Positions 7,494-15,181 of a DNA stretch of 17,894 bases are shown in pieces. The stretch lies in NCBI GenBank assembly GCA_009783635.1, contig WRDC01000014.1, forward strand, positions 1 to 17,894, given 5' to 3'. This DNA comes from Methanimicrococcus sp. Its GTDB lineage: Archaea; Halobacteriota; Methanosarcinia; Methanosarcinales; Methanosarcinaceae. The notes under the pieces are model-generated. The model was given only the letters and a program-made list of their open reading frames with translations, was not told the DNA's origin and made no database searches. Positions within the stretch are counted from its first letter, which is position 1. Each line of letters starts with the position of its first letter. Position numbers and translations under genes: made by a program.

Positions 7494-7593
7494 GAATTTA
7501 TAATTTAGAATAACATTTTTAAAACCGTTTCTTGTTTGTTTCATTGTTTTTATTTCATTGCTTTTGGTTTTTACATCCGGAGAAGATTAAAAA
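7494..7593 (+). promoter_or_regulatory. sppA promoter and leader
   Basis: TTTATAATTT at 7497-7506 is a plausible TATA box, placing the transcription start near 7528 and leaving about 65 nt of T-rich leader. GGAGAAG at 7579-7585 is the probable ribosome site for the ATG at 7594. Confidence 0.5.
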
Positions 7594-8718
7594 ATGGACC
7601 AGAACACTCCCAATAATTCCGCCCCGTCGGGGTCGCGTTACCACCCTTATCACAGCTATGCGCCGGAACTTCATTCCGAAACGCCGGAGGCCGCGCCTTT
7701 TGAAAAGTCCGCCTCCTCGGTCTCCTCCGAGAGCACGCCCGCGCCCGCGCCCGCGCCCGCTGCGTCTCTCGCGCCCGCGCCCGCACCCGCACCCGCGCAG
7801 ACGCCCGCTGCGTCTCCCGCGCCGAGACCGCCTCCAAACACCGTCTACAGAGTCTATCCGGCTCCGCCCGGCGCCGCGCCTGCGAAAAAGAGCGGCGGCT
7901 CAAAAAACCTTCTGACCGTTCTTGCCGTCCTCTTCGTTGTGATTATTTTGGTTGCGGCAATCTTTGCGGCCGGCGGTTCGTCTTCCGGTATCAGCAGCGG
8001 CAATAAAATTGCGGTGATCCATATCAGCGGTACCATGTATACCGGCGACTATATGTACGGGTCGGGCTACGCCGGCTCCGACGCGATATGCAACCATATC
8101 CGCGCGGCAGCCAACAACAACAGCGTCAAAGCAATCGTTTTGCGCATCGACAGCCCCGGCGGGACAGCATCCTGTTCTCAGGAAATAAACGCTGAAATTG
8201 CACGGGCGCAGGCCATGGGCAAACCCGTTGTCACGTCCATGGGCGATCAGGCCACAAGCGCCGCCTATTACGTGGCCTCGCAAACCGATTACATCTATGC
8301 GACGCCCTCAACCATTACCGGCTCCATCGGCGTTTACATCATTCACTACGATTATTCCGAAGCTTATGATGACAGCGGCATCAACATCACCATGATCAAG
8401 AGCGGCGAAATGAAAGATATGGGCGCAAATTTCCGTCCGATGACGGACGCCGAAAAGAAGTACCAGCAGCAGGTTGTGAACGAGTTGTTCTACATTTTTG
8501 TCGATGATGTCGCAAAGGGCCGTCATATGTCCCGCGCCGATGTTTTGACACTGGCCGACGGCAGGTATTACACCGGCGCCGACGCAAAGAAGAACGGCCT
8601 GATCGACGATTTCGGAAACATCTATGACGCCGCCGACAAGGCCGCGGAACTTGCCGGCATTAACAGCTATTCGCTGTATTACGCCGATAACGTCACCTTG
8701 TCTTCCCTCCTGTTTTGA
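7594..8718 (+). CDS. sppA: Signal peptide peptidase SppA (S49 family), membrane-anchored
   Basis: A 374-residue serine protease of family S49, which degrades cleaved signal peptides and membrane peptides. The N-terminal ~100 residues are disordered: a polar start, then an Ala-Pro repeat region at about 49-82. One membrane helix follows (about 105-126, LLTVLAVLFVVIILVAAIFA). The protease domain (138-365) has the oxyanion-region IDSPGG (185-190), the nucleophile Ser222 in GDQATSAAYY, and the general base Lys274 in SGEMKDMG, so the Ser/Lys dyad looks complete. The length without the disordered leader is typical of the short, single-domain SppA form. It is transcribed from its own promoter and ends at a strong hairpin terminator. 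Confidence 0.93.
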   Translation: MDQNTPNNSAPSGSRYHPYHSYAPELHSETPEAAPFEKSASSVSSESTPAPAPAPAASLAPAPAPAPAQTPAASPAPRPPPNTVYRVYPAPPGAAPAKKSGGSKNLLTVLAVLFVVIILVAAIFAAGGSSSGISSGNKIAVIHISGTMYTGDYMYGSGYAGSDAICNHIRAAANNNSVKAIVLRIDSPGGTASCSQEINAEIARAQAMGKPVVTSMGDQATSAAYYVASQTDYIYATPSTITGSIGVYIIHYDYSEAYDDSGINITMIKSGEMKDMGANFRPMTDAEKKYQQQVVNELFYIFVDDVAKGRHMSRADVLTLADGRYYTGADAKKNGLIDDFGNIYDAADKAAELAGINSYSLYYADNVTLSSLLF

Positions 8719-8731
8719 CGCCGCTTCAAGT

Positions 8732-8772
8732 GATTGAAAACCAAAAACGGTTTTCAGTCCTTTTTCTTTTTT
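8732..8772 (+). terminator. Hairpin plus T-tract terminator after sppA
   Basis: An 11-bp stem is formed by 8732-8742 (GATTGAAAACC) and 8749-8759 (GGTTTTCAGTC). It has one G-T wobble and a 6-nt loop, and is followed at once by CTTTTTCTTTTTT. This has the shape of a bacterial intrinsic terminator and lies 14 nt past the sppA stop codon. Confidence 0.8.
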
Positions 8773-8779
8773 CCCGTAC

Positions 8780-8814
8780 GAATCTAAAAATAATTTGCCG
8801 TTCTTGACTCAATC
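8780..8814 (+). promoter_or_regulatory. tiaS promoter
   Basis: CTAAAAATAAT at about 8784-8794 looks like a TATA box. Start of transcription about 25 nt downstream would fall at or just before the ATG at 8815, and no Shine-Dalgarno sequence is present. A leaderless mRNA is therefore likely. Confidence 0.45.
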
Positions 8815-10152
8815 ATGCTTATCGGGATAGATGATACGGATTCCAATCAAGGCATGTGTACGACTTATCTTGCCGCGCTTCTCGCCGACGAGCTGAAAGC
8901 TTACGGAACGGTGGCCGGATTTCCGTATCTGATCCGTTTGAATCCGACCATTCCGTACAAAACGCGCGGGAACGCCGCTCTCGGAATCGATCTCCGTCTG
9001 TCCCGCGAATCGGATTCATCCTTACGGTCCTTACGGGAACGGGTCGTTTCTCATGTTATCCGCCGTATTTCGGAATATGCCGATGCGGACTCCGAACAAA
9101 CAAATCCGGGAGCCGTTTTCATTTTTGAAGAAATGTACGGCGAAACAAAAGAGCCGCTGAATTTTTTCTTTCAAAAAGCCGTGACAGACGTTATCGAAAT
9201 TGAAGAAGCTTTCTCACTGATCGACTCTTTCAAATCTTCGGATAACGCGGGATTTTTTCCTTTCTCAATGAAAAACGGCCGCGGCCTCATCGGGTCATTG
9301 GCGGTTTGCGGCGCCATGCTGAATTCCGGATGGGAGGCGACTTACGAATATCTGGCTTACCGGCTGCCTGAAAACTGGCGAAACCGCGGCGGCCCTCCCC
9401 GCTTCGTCGATCCGGAAAGTTTGATTGAAGCGGACCTGAGAACATCCCCCCAAACATGGGACACGGTCGATTATTCCAAAAAATCAAAACCTTTTCCGGT
9501 CTGCGTTCCCTCTTCGGACGACCCTGTTCTTTACGGCATTCGGGGCAATTCATCCCAAGCCGTCAGCGCGGCAGCCGGATTTGTCATCTCCGAAGAAGCC
9601 GAACGGTTTTGCGTGTTTCAAACAAATCAGGGGACTGACAGTCATTTGATTTTTGCGGAATCTTTTCGCGAATTGAAGCCTCTTCATTCCTATATTGCCG
9701 GCGGGACCGTTCATTCCCCTTCCGAAACACTGGAGGGCGGCCACGATATTTTTTCAATCGCTGACCAAAACGGAAACATTATCGAATGCGCCGCCTATGA
9801 GCCGACGGGAGCGTTTCGGCATATTATCCGGCGGCTGCTCCCGGGCGATACGGTCACGGTTTTCGGCAGTTTCAAAAATCAAACCCTGAACCTTGAAAAA
9901 ATCAAAATAAATTCGCTCGTCACCGCTTTTCAGTCCGATAATCCCGTCTGCCCCGTTTGCGAAAAACGGATGGAGTCCTCCGGTCAAAACCAAGGCTTCC
10001 GCTGTAAAAAATGCAAAACAAAAGCTGCCGGTAAAGTTCAAACCCCCGTGTCCCGATATCTGAAAACAGGTTTTTATGAAGTTCCGCCGTCGGCGAGACG
10101 GCATTTATCCAAACCGCTGATCCGGTATTCGGAAGAAGAGAAAAACGGGTGA
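8815..10152 (+). CDS. tiaS: tRNA(Ile2) 2-agmatinylcytidine synthetase TiaS
   Basis: A 445-residue enzyme that attaches agmatine to C34 of the CAU-anticodon tRNA-Ile using ATP, so that it reads AUA instead of AUG. It is an archaeal counterpart of bacterial TilS. The N-terminus has the family hallmark GIDDTDS (4-10) with the conserved CTTYLA after it, and TRGNAALG at 50-57. The central ATP-handling domain is followed by an OB-fold region (about 285-370) and a C-terminal zinc ribbon with Cys379, Cys382, Cys397 and Cys400. All expected parts are present at normal length. Its stop codon is 2 bp from the stop of the convergent ligase gene. Confidence 0.93.
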   Translation: MLIGIDDTDSNQGMCTTYLAALLADELKAYGTVAGFPYLIRLNPTIPYKTRGNAALGIDLRLSRESDSSLRSLRERVVSHVIRRISEYADADSEQTNPGAVFIFEEMYGETKEPLNFFFQKAVTDVIEIEEAFSLIDSFKSSDNAGFFPFSMKNGRGLIGSLAVCGAMLNSGWEATYEYLAYRLPENWRNRGGPPRFVDPESLIEADLRTSPQTWDTVDYSKKSKPFPVCVPSSDDPVLYGIRGNSSQAVSAAAGFVISEEAERFCVFQTNQGTDSHLIFAESFRELKPLHSYIAGGTVHSPSETLEGGHDIFSIADQNGNIIECAAYEPTGAFRHIIRRLLPGDTVTVFGSFKNQTLNLEKIKINSLVTAFQSDNPVCPVCEKRMESSGQNQGFRCKKCKTKAAGKVQTPVSRYLKTGFYEVPPSARRHLSKPLIRYSEEEKNG

Positions 10153-10154
10153 TT

Positions 10155-11876
10155 TCAGTTCGTTTCTTTCTGACCCTGATACATCCGCCCGACTTTTTCA
10201 ATCGTATCGATTTCTTCAATCGTCTTGTCGTCTCTGACGCGGACAAGTCTCGGGAAACGGAGCGCGTATCCGGCCGGATAATTCGGACTCTTTTGGATTT
10301 CTTCAAAAGCGATTTCAAAGACAACTTCCGGCTTGATTTTCATCATCACACCGTCTTCCGCTTCGATTAAGTCGGCAAACTGTTCCGTCAGGCTGTCCAG
10401 AAGCTCGTCGCTGAGGCCGGTTCCGACGCGCCCGATCTCCAAATAGACATTTTTCACATCGTCATAACACGCTAACACATATGAGCCGATTTTGTTTTTG
10501 CGTTTCCCGGCGCCCCACTCCCCGCCGATGACAATCAAATCCAAGGTGTCCATCACCGGTTTCTTCTTCAGCCAGTTTTTGCCGCGCTTCCCGGGGGAAT
10601 AAGGCGAGGACGGATTTTTAATCATGATCCCTTCATGTCCCGCGTTCAAAGCGGCATGGTAAATTTCCGCGGCTTTTTCCGGGTCTTTTGTAATCGTCAG
10701 CTCATCGACGCTGATGCCTTTTGCGCCGGCTTTGACAATTCCGGAAAGTTTATTCCGGCGTTCCGTCAGCGGCTTTTCAATATAGCTTTCGCCATCGGCA
10801 TACAGTAAATCGAATAAATTCACATGGATCGGGATATTATGAGATGTTGTTTCCACATCGTATTTCCGGCGGAAACGCCTGAGAATATCCTGAAACGGCC
10901 GGATTTTGCCGTTTTCATCAATCGCCACGGCCTCCCCGTCTAAAACGGCGTCTTTTGCCGTCACCGAAGAAAGCACCGTTTGAACGACATCGGGCAGCGA
11001 GTCGGTGACGTCTTCCAGACGGCGGGAATACAGGCGGACGTCGTCGCCGTTTTTATGGATTTGGAGGCGCGCGCCGTCAAACTTCCATTCGATTGCGGCT
11101 TCGCCCAGCTCTGTAAAAGCGGTTTCGATGCTGTTTGTCACCTGCGCCAACATCATTTTGACGGGCCGGTCGACTCGGATGTGCTGTTTTTCAAGCGCGC
11201 CGACGCCGCCTGTTTTGGAAACGACGGCGACTTGTCCCAAATCATTCGTCACCATGAACGCGAATTCGACCAAAGAGACGGGAACGTCAAACGCTTTTGC
11301 AATGGAATCCCGAACGATTCCCTCCCCGATTCCGATACGGAGTTCTTCAAGAGCGATTCTTGAAATATATTTCGCTTCTTCCGGCGAGGATTCGGAGAAC
11401 AAAAACTGAAGCGTTTTGATTTTTTGGCTTTGCGCGCCTTTTCCGGAAACATCGGCAATTTCTTTGAGCCGGTCGTAAACATCGCGGATGGAAAGGCGGC
11501 CGCTTTTGGATGATGATTCCTCATTGCCGTCATCCGTCAGAAAACTTGAAAAAGTGGACTGGCTTTTCTTATCGTCGCCAAGCGCCTGACAGGTGGTTTC
11601 GCCGACGTCGCCGGTTTGGCGGAGAAGTATTTGTATTTTTTCGGGCGAAATGCCGGCCGCCTTTGAGAGCGCGGAATAAAGAAGATTCGGGCCAAGGCCA
11701 AGCTTTTTGCCGGTCCACGCCGGAAAGATTTCCCCCATAATCATATAGCAGGAAACGGCCAGCTCGTCATCGTCCGCCTCTTTTAAAAACGCCGCAAAAA
11801 TGTCCGTCATCTCCAATGAGCCGGGAACACTTTCAATCTTAACGCAAAGGCTTGTAAATTCCGAAAATGATGTCAT
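10155..11876 (-). CDS. lig: ATP-dependent DNA ligase
   Basis: A 573-residue ATP-dependent DNA ligase that seals nicks in replication and repair. An N-terminal DNA-binding domain (about 1-210) contains an unusual Ser/Lys-rich insert around 100-127. The nucleotidyltransferase motif I is KFDGAR (265-270), with Lys265 the adenylated residue. Further on, motif III-type VLDGEAV, motif IV EGIMIKN and motif V WLKKKP are visible. A C-terminal OB domain includes ESKP-type GRVGTGLSDE. The length is standard for archaeal Lig. The ATG at 11876 is preceded by only a weak purine stretch (GCAGGA). A TATA-like TTAAAATAATTAAAG lies just upstream (about 11915-11930), overlapping the end of the homoserine dehydrogenase gene. 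Confidence 0.96.
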   Translation of the reverse strand: MTSFSEFTSLCVKIESVPGSLEMTDIFAAFLKEADDDELAVSCYMIMGEIFPAWTGKKLGLGPNLLYSALSKAAGISPEKIQILLRQTGDVGETTCQALGDDKKSQSTFSSFLTDDGNEESSSKSGRLSIRDVYDRLKEIADVSGKGAQSQKIKTLQFLFSESSPEEAKYISRIALEELRIGIGEGIVRDSIAKAFDVPVSLVEFAFMVTNDLGQVAVVSKTGGVGALEKQHIRVDRPVKMMLAQVTNSIETAFTELGEAAIEWKFDGARLQIHKNGDDVRLYSRRLEDVTDSLPDVVQTVLSSVTAKDAVLDGEAVAIDENGKIRPFQDILRRFRRKYDVETTSHNIPIHVNLFDLLYADGESYIEKPLTERRNKLSGIVKAGAKGISVDELTITKDPEKAAEIYHAALNAGHEGIMIKNPSSPYSPGKRGKNWLKKKPVMDTLDLIVIGGEWGAGKRKNKIGSYVLACYDDVKNVYLEIGRVGTGLSDELLDSLTEQFADLIEAEDGVMMKIKPEVVFEIAFEEIQKSPNYPAGYALRFPRLVRVRDDKTIEEIDTIEKVGRMYQGQKETN

Positions 11877-11925
11877 ATTTTTTCCTGCCGCGAGCCGCCG
11901 GTTTTACGTCCGGTCTTTAATTATT

Positions 11926-12930
11926 TTAATTATCTCTGTATATCGAAATGATATCGCTTAAGATGGAGCCGGCGGTTTCAACGGAGCCCGCGCCTTTTCC
12001 GGTGACCGTGATTTCCCCGGCCAGATCTGTTTGAATGGAGGCGGCATTCAATGTGCCGCTGACGGAAAGCGGATGTCCGACCGGCACAAGGCGCGGCGCG
12101 ACGGACAGACTGCCGTCTTTTTTGATTTCACCGATGAGCTTAATGGTTTTTCCGGATCTGGCGCTCATTTCCAAAGCTTCATACGTAATTTTTGTAATAC
12201 CGGTGCGTTCAACATCGGCGATGGTTTTGTCCATTCCGAAAACAGCGTTGGCTAAAATGACAATTTTTCCGGCCGTGTCAATGCCTTCCACATCGTAAGT
12301 CGGGTCAGCTTCGGCAATTCCGAGGTCAACGGCTTCCGTTAATATTTCCGAATAGTTGGATTTTTCTTCATGCATCCGGGTTAAAATATAATTGCAGGTG
12401 CCGTTAAAGATGCCTTTGACACTTTCAATTTCGTTGCCGGCCATCCCGTCTCTCATCAGATTGATCACAGGCATAGCGCCGCCGACGGTGGCTTCATACT
12501 TAAAATGACAGCCGTTTTGTTCGGCCAGTTTTGTCAGCTCTTTGAATTTCAAAGCGAGCGGGCCTTTGTTGGAGGTAACGACATCTTTTTTGTGTTCGAA
12601 CGCCGCTCTCATGTTGATCAGACCATCGCCGCCGGTGTTGATGTTTGTCGGCGTCACTTCAATCACCAAATCATGGTCAATTTGATTTATCACATCTAAG
12701 CCGGTCATTCCGGGTTTATCCGCAACCGTTCCCTTTTCCGCTTTCACGGCGAGGCATTTTTCCAAATTTAAGCCGTTTTCGTCAACCGCGGAGCCTTTAG
12801 AATCCGTGACGGCAATAACTTTGATGTCGATGCCTTCTTTGTTGAGATAATCTTTCTTTGCTAAGAGAACGCGGGCAACGCCCTGTCCGATTGAACCAAA
12901 GCCGATAATGGACGCTTTAATAGTTTTCAT
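11926..12930 (-). CDS. hom: Homoserine dehydrogenase
   Basis: A 334-residue NAD(P)-dependent enzyme that reduces aspartate semialdehyde to homoserine, the branch to threonine and methionine. It has an N-terminal Rossmann fold with GFGSIGQG (10-17), the SNKGPLA segment, GTCNYILT, and the family signature around GIAEADPTYDVEGIDTAGK. An upstream in-frame start would give 357 residues. I prefer the ATG at 12930, because the protein then begins MKTIKASIIGFG and a strong GGAG/GGGGGAAG ribosome site lies directly upstream. The enzyme has no C-terminal ACT domain of its own. The preceding gene, 19 bp upstream, encodes a free two-ACT protein, suggesting allosteric control in trans. Confidence 0.94.
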   Translation of the reverse strand: MKTIKASIIGFGSIGQGVARVLLAKKDYLNKEGIDIKVIAVTDSKGSAVDENGLNLEKCLAVKAEKGTVADKPGMTGLDVINQIDHDLVIEVTPTNINTGGDGLINMRAAFEHKKDVVTSNKGPLALKFKELTKLAEQNGCHFKYEATVGGAMPVINLMRDGMAGNEIESVKGIFNGTCNYILTRMHEEKSNYSEILTEAVDLGIAEADPTYDVEGIDTAGKIVILANAVFGMDKTIADVERTGITKITYEALEMSARSGKTIKLIGEIKKDGSLSVAPRLVPVGHPLSVSGTLNAASIQTDLAGEITVTGKGAGSVETAGSILSDIISIYRDN

Positions 12931-12949
12931 TTTTCTTCCCCCTTTCTCC

Positions 12950-13462
12950 TCAGCTGATTTCAATCGGCAGAACCAAAAGCAGTTCTTTTTCTCCGGCAAT
13001 GTCTTTCAAAATCCGGACGGTTTCTTTCAGCTCTTCTTTTCCGACAGCGTTGATTGTCAGCGCGGCGGATGTCGGCTCCTCGATTTCGGGCATGGACAGA
13101 GACATATCGATGATTTCGGCGATTCCCGTCCCGTCAATGCGGTTGATTGTGTCGCGGATGTCGGTGTCGACAACGTGTCCGATCATGAGGACCGTCATGA
13201 TTTCCCTGTATTTTTCTTCCCCGATCCGGAGAACGCGGATACCGGCTTTTTCCATTTCATCTTTGATTTTATCAATCACGGGACTCTTGGCATCCAATAC
13301 AAGCTGCACTTGGACTCTTACACCGCCCGTTTTAATTGTATTGTTTGATTTGTGGTAGTGGAATACGGAAATCAAATTCGCCTTGTTGCGGGAAACCGGC
13401 TCAAGCGCCAAAATCAGCTGGCCCGGCTCATCTTTCAGTTCAATGTCCATCGTGACTTTCAT
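12950..13462 (-). CDS. ACT domain protein (two ACT repeats)
   Basis: A 170-residue protein. The N-terminal half (MKVTMDIELKDEPGQLILAL) is a typical ACT domain opening, with the DxPGQL pattern that binds amino acids. The C-terminal half (about 85-165) reads as a second ACT-like domain (REIMTVLMIGHVVDTDI). There is no catalytic domain. Such genes sit directly ahead of homoserine dehydrogenase in methanogens, so it is probably a stand-alone amino-acid sensor or regulatory subunit. That role is inferred from family and context. The start is well supported by GAGGAT about 6 nt before the ATG. It forms an operon with the downstream gene, with a 19-bp gap. Confidence 0.87.
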   Translation of the reverse strand: MKVTMDIELKDEPGQLILALEPVSRNKANLISVFHYHKSNNTIKTGGVRVQVQLVLDAKSPVIDKIKDEMEKAGIRVLRIGEEKYREIMTVLMIGHVVDTDIRDTINRIDGTGIAEIIDMSLSMPEIEEPTSAALTINAVGKEELKETVRILKDIAGEKELLLVLPIEIS

Positions 13463-13499
13463 AATAAATCCTCAAAAATAATAAATCTTCAAAACAGTC

Positions 13500-13600
13500 C
13501 AACAGCGATCGCCGTTGTTTTTCTCTTTTGTAAACTGTTGTTTTTATTGCGTATCGCAGGTATGATACAATCGTTATAATCCGTTGTTATAATCCGTTTT
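13500..13600 (-). promoter_or_regulatory. Promoter and operator-like palindromes of the ACT/hom operon
   Basis: Several elements lie upstream of the ACT gene. An 18-bp near-perfect palindrome at 13500-13517 (CAACAGCGATCGCCGTTG) has one mismatched pair and a GCGATCGC core. A spaced inverted repeat GTATC-N8-GATAC lies at 13551-13568. A perfect tandem duplication of the 13-mer GTTATAATCCGTT occupies 13573-13598 and on the minus strand carries AT-rich GGATTATAAC boxes that could act as TATA elements. Transcription from those boxes would start near the GTATC/GATAC repeat, leaving the palindrome in the leader. The regulator is unknown. Confidence 0.45.
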
Positions 13601-13662
13601 TATTTATTTTTGCTGGTTTACAGAAAAAATGGCGGCCTTTGAATTCGACGCCGGTCATTGTC

Positions 13663-13735
13663 AAGGATAATTGCCAAGGATAATTGCCAAGGATAATTGC
13701 CAAGGATAATTGCCAAGGATAATTGTCAAGGATAA
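13663..13735. repeat. 13-bp AAGGATAATTGCC tandem repeat
   Basis: Units start at 13663, 13676, 13689, 13702 and 13715, with a partial sixth at 13728. Four copies are identical (AAGGATAATTGCC) and the fifth differs by one base. It sits immediately downstream of the stop codon of the trmJ-like gene (13743, minus strand), in the trailing spacer before the ACT gene promoter. The minus-strand frames through it give repeats of a short hydrophobic peptide, which I regard as spurious. Confidence 0.95.
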
Positions 13736-13742
13736 AAACGGT

Positions 13743-14669
13743 TTATCTGTCCATCTGATCCACAAAATCCAAATCAAATTCTTCGTCTTCGAACTCTCCG
13801 TTTTCAAATTGGTTTTTGATGTCGTTTCGGAATTTACTGACATCTTCTCCTTTGGATTTTCGGGCAAAATATTGAATATTTCTGAAAATGCCGCGGAGTG
13901 TCTTGGCTTCGCAGGGCGTTAAAACGGCGCGGGCGAATATACGCTTCATCATGAGCGCCATTTTCTCTTTTTTGAACGGGTCGAAATCCATATCTTCCAA
14001 AACATTTTCAAAATGACCGCACAGCGCGTTAAAGTTTTCAAAATCCGTCGTTTTGTATTTTCCCGTTGAACAAAAGCCGGAGAGCTCATAAACCATAATG
14101 CCGACAGCATGGGATAAATTCATAATCGGGTAAATATGGGAGGCGGGAATCGTCGCAATCATGGAACATAATTCCAATTCTTCATTGGAAAACCCTTTAT
14201 CTTCGCGGCCGAAGAGAAGCGCGAATTTAGTTTCCGGATGAAATTCTTCCATTTTTTCACGCAATGTTTCCGGCGACAAGGCTGGCGTTCGAATGTGGTC
14301 GCATCCTTTTAAAGCCCGCGAGCCTGTCGTTCCGATGACCACGTCGCAGCCGGCGACCGCCTCTTCAATCGTTGAACAAATGACCGCATTTTGAAGGACA
14401 TCCATTGCATGAGAAGACATTGCGCGCGCTTCCCCCTCCAAAGGACACGGATTGACTAAAAAGAGTTCAGAAAAGCCGAAGTTTTTCATGATTCTGCAGA
14501 CAGACCCCACGTTCCCCTGATATAAGGGTTCCACAAGAACGATTCTGAGCTCAGGCGTATATTTTCCGACCTCAGGCGCGTCCTGTCCGCTTTCGGGTTC
14601 TTTGAATCCGGTGTTTATTTTGTTTCCTTTTTCGGCTTCATTGCCGTCGGCAGGCGGGGGGCTTAACAT
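13743..14669 (-). CDS. trmJ: SPOUT RNA 2'-O-methyltransferase, TrmJ family
   Basis: A 308-residue knotted (SPOUT/TrmH-superfamily) methyltransferase that uses S-adenosylmethionine, most like TrmJ, which methylates the 2'-OH of nucleotide 32 in tRNA. Motif 1 is NVGSVCRIMKNFG (53-65), motif 2 LLFGREDKGFSNEE (151-164) and motif 3 IPASHIYPIMNLSHAV (174-189). The first ~38 residues are a polar, probably disordered extension, and conserved sequence begins at LRIVLVEP. The C-terminus is acidic (EDEEFDLDF). An AT-rich TATA-like stretch at 14688-14702 lies about 25 nt before the ATG, suggesting a leaderless mRNA. The exact RNA target is not proven by sequence. Confidence 0.88.
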   Translation of the reverse strand: MLSPPPADGNEAEKGNKINTGFKEPESGQDAPEVGKYTPELRIVLVEPLYQGNVGSVCRIMKNFGFSELFLVNPCPLEGEARAMSSHAMDVLQNAVICSTIEEAVAGCDVVIGTTGSRALKGCDHIRTPALSPETLREKMEEFHPETKFALLFGREDKGFSNEELELCSMIATIPASHIYPIMNLSHAVGIMVYELSGFCSTGKYKTTDFENFNALCGHFENVLEDMDFDPFKKEKMALMMKRIFARAVLTPCEAKTLRGIFRNIQYFARKSKGEDVSKFRNDIKNQFENGEFEDEEFDLDFVDQMDR

Positions 14670-14736
14670 AAGGCAGAAAAATACGGGATATTATTTATTA
14701 TTTTGTCGGCGCTTTGAGAACAGTTTTTCCCTTCCG

Positions 14737-14804
14737 TTTTGTTCCCGTTTTCGACCGGTTCAGAGCGTTATTTTGTTCCTGTTTTCGACCGGTTTAGAGC
14801 GTTA
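14737..14804. repeat. 34-bp direct tandem duplication
   Basis: The segment 14737-14770 is repeated at 14771-14804 with two C/T differences. Each copy contains TTTTCGACCGGTT and ends AGAGCGTTA. It lies in the divergent spacer between the trmJ-like gene and hdrE. No function is evident. Confidence 0.92.
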
Positions 14805-14869
14805 TTTATATTTCATTCGAAAAATTTACGGCTGATTCAAATTGTTTCATTGCGTTAAACGGTTGCGTG

Positions 14870-14987
14870 ACTGATAATATTTAAATACCATTGGTACAAA
14901 GTGCCTAACTAACTTCTATCATCGGCTCTGTCGAGTCGGGTCATTTTCTTCTTTAAAAGGAGAAGGGTTGACTTGATAGGGTGGTAC
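14870..14987 (+). promoter_or_regulatory. hdrED promoter and first part of the long leader
   Basis: TATTTAAATA at about 14878-14887 is a strong TATA box. It is overlapped on its downstream edge by a perfect 5-1-5 palindrome TACCATTGGTA (14886-14896), an operator-like position. Transcription should begin near 14910, some 270 nt before hdrE. Within the leader, 14948-14954 pairs with 14959-14965 (7 bp, two G-U pairs, AAAA loop), enclosing an AAGGAG sequence. Confidence 0.5.
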
Positions 14988-15122
14988 ATGAACATTCGCC
15001 GGTTCCGGGTCAGGCCGGGGCGGGCGGCAAAACAAGTCATCTTAATCGTCTTATTGTTTAGTTTGGTTGGCTTTCTGCCTAATGTCATCATTGATCGTTT
15101 TCGAAAGAGACGTTTGATTTGA
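14988..15122 (+). CDS. Candidate small membrane protein in the hdrED leader
   Basis: A 44-codon ORF (MNIRRFRVRPGRAAKQ...) ending at TGA 15120-15122. It has an Arg-rich N-terminus (six Arg in the first 13 residues), one hydrophobic stretch long enough to span a membrane (about residues 17-35, VILIVLLFSLVGFLPNVII) and a basic tail (RFRKRRLI). A GGGTGG ribosome-like sequence lies 3 nt before the ATG. An in-frame TTG at 14973 behind AAGGAG is an alternative start (49 codons). It ends 59 nt before hdrE in the same direction. I do not recognise it. It may be a real small protein, a regulatory leader peptide, or chance. Confidence 0.4.
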   Translation: MNIRRFRVRPGRAAKQVILIVLLFSLVGFLPNVIIDRFRKRRLI

Positions 15123-15181
15123 CAACTTCAAGGAGAGGCTGAAAAGTCGTTTGTTTTCAAAAAGAAATGGAGAATTTATAA

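Noticed and set aside
12931..12999. Upstream start giving a 357-residue homoserine dehydrogenase
   Set aside because: The extra 23 residues would overlap the ACT gene and include the ribosome site of the downstream ATG. They do not resemble the family.
13661..13867. Minus-strand ORF with repeated LAIILGNYP-like peptide
   Set aside because: It is the 13-bp repeat read through and overlaps the true trmJ-like frame.
14909..15091. 60-codon minus-strand ORF opposite the hdrED leader
   Set aside because: It runs antisense to the leader and has no ribosome site or recognisable domain. The plus-strand ORF with a membrane segment is the better candidate.
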